In this document: piece by piece, positions 59,956 to 64,000 of the stretch
Position numbering within the stretch: the stretch's first letter is position 1
Layout: each line of letters begins with the position of its first letter
DNA from: SZUA-36 sp963774415
Lineage (GTDB): Bacteria > Pseudomonadota > Gammaproteobacteria > Xanthomonadales > SZUA-36
Length of the DNA stretch: 64,000 bases
NCBI GenBank assembly: GCA_963774415.1
Contig: CAVZEU010000001.1
Location: 248,001-312,000, forward strand
Direction: 5' to 3'
Made by a program: the position numbers and the translations under genes
The notes under the pieces: model-generated
Seen by the model: the letters and a program-made list of their open reading frames with translations, nothing else
The model's database searches: none
Told to the model about the DNA's origin: nothing

Positions 59956-62307
59956 CTACGGGGAAGCCAGCAGCGGCAGGTCCAAGCCGGGGATCAGCCG
60001 CTGGATGTGTTTGACGCCGTCGTGGCTCTGCATGGCTTGCATTTCCGCCAGGGCCTGCAGAAACGACAGCGTCGCTTCGGCGCCGCGGTTCTCATTGGGC
60101 CGGTCCACGTGCAAGCCGTCCCGGCAGCTGCCCGATTGGGTGTCGTAGAGCGCTGCGCCGAGATCGTTTTTGCCGAGGAACCAGTCATAGGCCATACGCG
60201 CCCTGGCGCGCCATCGCGGGTCGTCACTGATGCGGAAGGCTTCGAGGCAGGCGGACACCATGGCCTGCGCCTCGATCGGCTGTTGGTCGAAGCGCGCTCG
60301 CTTGCCGCCCTTGCGATAAAAGCCGTTCGATCCGATCGGAGAGAAACACTTGCCTGACATTTTCTGGATATCCGCCAACCATTCCAACGACTTGAAGGCG
60401 CCGGCGATCATTTTCTCGTTTTCCAACGCGCTGCCGGCGGCCATCAGTGCATGCGGCAGGACCGCGTTGGCGTAGCTCAGGACATCTTCGAACCAGGGCC
60501 AGTCTTCGCTCGCGCAGTTGTCGAGCGCCCGCAGCAATCGTCCGGATAGCCGTTCGCGCATCTGCTGCGCCTTGAGGTCGCCGGAGAAGTGGGAAAGGTA
60601 CTCGTTACAACCCAGCACGGCGAACGCCCAGGTGCGCGGGCTGGTCGTGGCCTCGAGGGCCGGCAACGCCTGTTGGAAAAGTTGGGTCGCCAGGCCGCGG
60701 TTCGCTTCCAGCGTGGCTCTTGAGACCACCGATCCCAGCGCCCACATGGCCCTGCCGTGGCTGTCCTCGGAACCGGTCGCTTCCAGCCACCTTCTCTCGA
60801 AGGACATGAAATTCCTGAAGCGTCCATTGGCAGGGTTGAACGCGTGCAACAAGAAAGCCAGGTAGCGGATACTCAGCGGCCGCGATCGCCTGGGCTGTTG
60901 ACCGCTCTGTTCGAGCAGCGTCGTCAACAGCAGGCCGCGCGCGTTGTCGTCGGTCGTATACCCGCTTTGATACTCGGGAACGAGATAGGTTGCGTGCTGC
61001 AAAAGGCCGGTGTCATCGGTCAGCCGCTCGACGTGTTGCAGGTCGATCTTCAGCAGTTCCCGGGGGCGTGCGTGCAGCGGCAAGAGGCTGACCGCGCACC
61101 TTGGGCTTGTGTTTCGGTCTTCGATCACGCTCGTGAAACACTCGATGTAACGCGCGCCGACCACCGGCCACGTCATCCCGCGCCCCTGCGCGTAGGCCCG
61201 CATGCGCAACTGGCGGTAAAGCGACTTGTCCTCGAGGACCCTGTTGACCGCGTCCGCGGTGGCGCCGGCATCGGCGAACGGGACCAGTATGCCGCGGTTC
61301 TCGTCAAGCAGTTCCCTGGCGTGCCAGTACGGGGTCGAAATCACGGCCTTGCCCATGCCGGCGGCATACGCCAGGGTTCCGGAGGTGATTTGCGCCTCGT
61401 TGAGATAGGGGCTGATATAGATGTCGGCCGCGCCGATGAATTCCAGCAATTCGTCGAGATCGACATATCGGTTGTAGAAGATCACGTGTTGATCGACATC
61501 GAGATCGGCCGCCAGCGCCTGCAGTGACAGGCGATAGGCTTCGCCCTCGTGCCGCTTGACGTTGGGGTGGGTCGCGCCGAGCACGACGAAAACCACGTCC
61601 GGGTGCTGCCGGACGATGGCGGGCAGCGCGCGGATGACGTATTCAACACCTTTCCCGGGTGACAACAAACCAAAGGTGAGGATCACCTGCTTGCCTTCGA
61701 GACCGAAATTTCCCTTGTAGAAAATCGGGTCGATGAACGGTGCGTCCGGGATGCCGTGGGGTATATACTCGATTTGCGTTGCCGGGACCGAATAGACCTC
61801 CGCGAGGATATCGGCGCCCATGCTGCTCATCACGACCAGGCGATCGGAAGCCGTGACCAGTTTTTTCATGACGCTGAACTGGTGGGCGTCCGGTTCGCGC
61901 AGGATGCTGTGCAGCACGGTGACCAACGGCACCTTCAGCGCGTCTATCAGGGTGAGCAGGTGACTGCCGGCAGGACCGCCGAAAATGCCGAATTCATGTT
62001 GCAGGCAAGCGATATCAATCCCGCTGAAATTCAAAAAGTCCGCCGCGTAGCGGTAGGAAGCCAGGTCGTTCTGCTGTATCTCGAAACGCACCGCCTCAGG
62101 GTAGCGGTAGCCTTCACTGGTGTCGGTCATCGGCACGGCGAAGCATTCGGTGGCGGGCGAGGCTCCCTTGATCGATTCCAGCACGTCGGCGGTGAACGTG
62201 GCGATGCCGCATTGCCGGGGAGGATAGTTGCCGATCAGGGCAACGCGTTTCAGGCCGGGCGCAGTATGCGTCTGGCGCCGCGTTTTCGTGTCCGTATCGG
62301 TGGACAT
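59956..62307 (-). CDS. GT4-family glycosyltransferase with long C-terminal helical domain
   Basis: A 783-residue two-part protein. Residues ~17-405 are a GT-B glycosyltransferase: RVALIGNYPPRQCGIATFTADV at the acceptor side, LTFGLLSPGKGVEYVI, and the nucleotide-sugar loop SPYLNEAQITSGTLAYAAGMGKAVIST. Residues ~430-783 form a helical region rich in Trp and Ala repeats (for example WALGSVVSRA, WPWFEDVLSYANAVLPHALMAAG and ACLEAFRISDDPRW), resembling an alpha/alpha toroid as in glycosidases and epimerases. It lies between two GH130 genes, so it may build the mannoside they degrade, or both act on a stored or surface glycan. AAGGAG precedes the ATG. Confidence 0.9.
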   Translation of the reverse strand: MSTDTDTKTRRQTHTAPGLKRVALIGNYPPRQCGIATFTADVLESIKGASPATECFAVPMTDTSEGYRYPEAVRFEIQQNDLASYRYAADFLNFSGIDIACLQHEFGIFGGPAGSHLLTLIDALKVPLVTVLHSILREPDAHQFSVMKKLVTASDRLVVMSSMGADILAEVYSVPATQIEYIPHGIPDAPFIDPIFYKGNFGLEGKQVILTFGLLSPGKGVEYVIRALPAIVRQHPDVVFVVLGATHPNVKRHEGEAYRLSLQALAADLDVDQHVIFYNRYVDLDELLEFIGAADIYISPYLNEAQITSGTLAYAAGMGKAVISTPYWHARELLDENRGILVPFADAGATADAVNRVLEDKSLYRQLRMRAYAQGRGMTWPVVGARYIECFTSVIEDRNTSPRCAVSLLPLHARPRELLKIDLQHVERLTDDTGLLQHATYLVPEYQSGYTTDDNARGLLLTTLLEQSGQQPRRSRPLSIRYLAFLLHAFNPANGRFRNFMSFERRWLEATGSEDSHGRAMWALGSVVSRATLEANRGLATQLFQQALPALEATTSPRTWAFAVLGCNEYLSHFSGDLKAQQMRERLSGRLLRALDNCASEDWPWFEDVLSYANAVLPHALMAAGSALENEKMIAGAFKSLEWLADIQKMSGKCFSPIGSNGFYRKGGKRARFDQQPIEAQAMVSACLEAFRISDDPRWRARARMAYDWFLGKNDLGAALYDTQSGSCRDGLHVDRPNENRGAEATLSFLQALAEMQAMQSHDGVKHIQRLIPGLDLPLLASP

Positions 62308-62434
62308 TGGCTCTGCCGCTCCTTCGCCGGGTGCGCGCTTGCATCGGAGGCTGGGCCGGGATCGACGCGGCCGTAACCGATGGTCAGGCGCAAATACCTA
62401 TGTTTGAGTATGGCACAGGCGGCCACGGAATAAC

Positions 62435-62448
62435 TTGACTTACGTCAG
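62435..62448. promoter_or_regulatory. FNR/Crp-like dyad upstream of the glycosyltransferase
   Basis: TTGAC-TTAC-GTCAG is nearly a TTGAC-N4-GTCAA dyad, close to the sites of FNR/DNR-type regulators. It lies 128 bases before the glycosyltransferase ATG in a 169-base gap. A single site in a GC-rich genome may be chance. Confidence 0.25.
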
Positions 62449-62476
62449 GCGGGTAGGGGACTTCCGTTGCTTGAGT

Positions 62477-63766
62477 TCAGGCCGTCAGAGCTTGCATCAG
62501 ATCCGTTATCGGAATGACTGCAAAATTGGTAAACGTGTCGCACACACCGTAGGGCAGGATGATATGCCCGCCGTGCCGCATGGCGCCGCAGGTATAGACC
62601 ACATTGGGCACATAGCCCTCGTGCTCGATCGGGTCGGGATGAATCAACGGTTCCTTCGACCGGGCGATGATCCTGGCGGGGTTGTCCTTGTCCAGGAGCA
62701 CCGCGCCGATCGAGTATTTGCGCACGGCGCCGACGCCGTGCGTCAACAGCAGCCAGCAATCGTCCAGTTCGATCGGCGAGCCGCAATTGCCGATCTGGAA
62801 GGACTCCCAGGGATATGCCGGCCGCAGTATCGGCTCGCCGCCGTCCCAGTGATAAAGATCGTCCGAGTAGATCAGGTAGAGGTTTTCATTGTCGTGGCGC
62901 GCGATCATGGCGTAGCGGCCGTCGATTTTGCGCGGGAACAGAGCCATGCCCTTGTTCCTTGCGGCGCCGCCGCCCAGCGGGGTCAGCCGGAATGTCTTGA
63001 AATCGCGGGTTGCCAGCAATTCGGGGCGGATTTCGCGGCCGCTGTAGGCGGTGTAGGTCGCGTAATAGGTGTCATCCTCGAACCTGACGAATCGTGCGTC
63101 TTCGATGCCGTTCGACTGGCTGGGGGTGACGGGGAAGATGACGCGCTCGCACAGCGAGTCGCCATGGTTAAAGACCATTTCGACCTCGTCGCCGACGTCC
63201 TTGACGACGTGGTTCTGGATGTCCGGAGTGGAGGCAAGACCGGTGGTCCGCTCCAGCCGGATTTCCCCATCGCCGGTCACCGTGCCCGAGCGAAAGGTAA
63301 TCGAGGATATGTGGCCCTCGCCGACGGCCCTGAGGCTCAGGATAAACCGGCAAGCGCCCGCGGGCACGTCCGCCTGATCGGGATCGGGCACGATGCTCGG
63401 GTTGAAAAGCGCCGAGGCCTCGAACGAATATTCGTGCAGGAAATAAGCACCGATCAGGCAGCGCTGAAAATACGGGATCGCGGGAGGGCGTTCGAGTGAC
63501 GCCAGGATTTCATCGGCGCGTTCTTCGAAGATGGTGAGCAGCCGGCGGTGACGGCCCTCGAAGTCTTTCAATATGGCTTTCAGTGTTTTCTCAGCCGTGT
63601 CGGAATCGAGCACGAGGACCCGGTCAATGATGTGCTCGACCCGGCTTTTTTCGACCGGGTTCAGGTTACGCGGCTCGCTCGCGGGTCTGAAGGGCCTGAC
63701 GACCACGCGCGCGGGATCGGGATAAAGGCTGACGGGTTGCCGCCGCAGAAACCAGGACTGGGTCAA
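62477..63766 (-). CDS. Glycoside hydrolase family 130 protein, copy 2
   Basis: A 429-residue GH130 protein of the longer subfamily. A helical N-terminal extension (about 35-95) precedes the propeller. The catalytic Asp is Asp223 in NGIEDARFVRFEDD, and FNPSIVPDPD, HDNENLYLIYSDDLYHW and LLTHGVGAVRKYSIGA are family segments. It probably acts on mannosides, as phosphorylase or hydrolase. The start is TTG at 63766 with GGAGG six bases upstream. It reads into the glycosyltransferase gene 169 bases downstream on the same strand. Confidence 0.92.
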   Translation of the reverse strand: MTQSWFLRRQPVSLYPDPARVVVRPFRPASEPRNLNPVEKSRVEHIIDRVLVLDSDTAEKTLKAILKDFEGRHRRLLTIFEERADEILASLERPPAIPYFQRCLIGAYFLHEYSFEASALFNPSIVPDPDQADVPAGACRFILSLRAVGEGHISSITFRSGTVTGDGEIRLERTTGLASTPDIQNHVVKDVGDEVEMVFNHGDSLCERVIFPVTPSQSNGIEDARFVRFEDDTYYATYTAYSGREIRPELLATRDFKTFRLTPLGGGAARNKGMALFPRKIDGRYAMIARHDNENLYLIYSDDLYHWDGGEPILRPAYPWESFQIGNCGSPIELDDCWLLLTHGVGAVRKYSIGAVLLDKDNPARIIARSKEPLIHPDPIEHEGYVPNVVYTCGAMRHGGHIILPYGVCDTFTNFAVIPITDLMQALTA

Positions 63767-64000
63767 TGTCTGCCTCCGTGGGTTGTCACCCTGGCGTCAC
63801 GGCGCAGGCGCGTGAGGGCCATCCGCGCGCAGAACCCCGTGTTCCTGCCCGTTGCAGGATGGCGATAATTGGTGACGTGTCGCCACGCTGATGATTTTTC
63901 TTAGCACCGGTTGTGCCAGCGGCCTTAAGTTCCGGTCCAACTATCGTTAAGGAACAACCAGGTCGTGTGAATTGCCTGGGCAACGCGATTGAAGCACAAA
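63767..64000. other. Intergenic sequence at the right edge
   Basis: The 234 bases upstream of the GH130 gene hold no gene I can support. It must contain the promoter of that gene, but I see no clear -10/-35 pair. Confidence 0.4.

Overview
The window is high-GC, densely coded chromosomal DNA with short intergenic gaps and many 1-4 base start/stop overlaps. Its housekeeping genes (gltB, guaBA, xseA, tadA, aceK, yheS, the IMPACT/YigZ gene) fit a free-living, aerobic, non-enteric gammaproteobacterium. This placement is an inference from gene content and from close similarity to gammaproteobacterial families; no rRNA or tRNA gene is present to confirm it. I see no phage, plasmid, insertion sequence or CRISPR array.

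Layout. 1-4.2 kb: glutamate synthase large subunit, cut by the left edge. 4.5-5.4 kb: a YbaK-type tRNA deacylase and an intergenic stretch with two copies of an ~80-base hairpin-bearing repeat. 5.4-9.2 kb (minus): an overlapping operon of a von Willebrand-factor A lipoprotein, an ECF sigma factor, a putative membrane anti-sigma factor and a YigZ protein. 9.2-18.6 kb: a nearly complete quinohemoprotein amine dehydrogenase (QHNDH) locus, qhpA-D-C-B, two U32-family proteins, qhpF and qhpE, with a divergent TetR regulator. 18.7-25.1 kb: xseA, a YtcJ-type amidohydrolase lipoprotein, guaB and guaA. 25.1-34.5 kb: an accessory-looking group with three methyltransferases (one fused to a kinase-like domain), two large paralogous membrane sulfatase-like proteins, a conserved 67-residue membrane protein, an NTF2-like protein and tadA. 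34.5-39.2 kb: aceK, a GDSL hydrolase and a TonB-dependent receptor. 39.3-42.7 kb: deoC followed by a double-domain aldehyde dehydrogenase of ALDH16 type. 42.8-50.2 kb: yheS, a class V aminotransferase, a LOG-family protein, a beta-CASP metallo-hydrolase, a PiT phosphate transporter and its DUF47 partner. 50.3-63.8 kb: a stress/adaptation region with Hsp20, a Ca2+-type P-ATPase, several small membrane proteins, a CMD-family protein, a host-attachment-type protein, a site-2 protease with CBS domains, a ROK sugar kinase and a GH130 / glycosyltransferase / GH130 group.

How genes work together. In the qhp locus, QhpC is a ribosomally made subunit. Family knowledge says the radical-SAM enzyme QhpD installs its thioether bridges, the subtilisin-like QhpE removes its leader, and the ABC protein QhpF is needed for its export; in the periplasm it joins the dihaem QhpA and the propeller QhpB. 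The known system also needs a flavin monooxygenase (QhpG) to hydroxylate the quinone-forming tryptophan. No such gene is here. Its place is taken by two adjacent U32 proteins whose sizes and cysteine layouts recall the UbiU/UbiV pair, which hydroxylates without O2. I consider this substitution the most interesting lead in the window.

Other leads are the kinase-methyltransferase fusion inside a probable surface-glycan modification locus, the deoC-ALDH16 pair, the vWA/sigma/anti-sigma operon, and the GH130-GT-GH130 group in a stress region.
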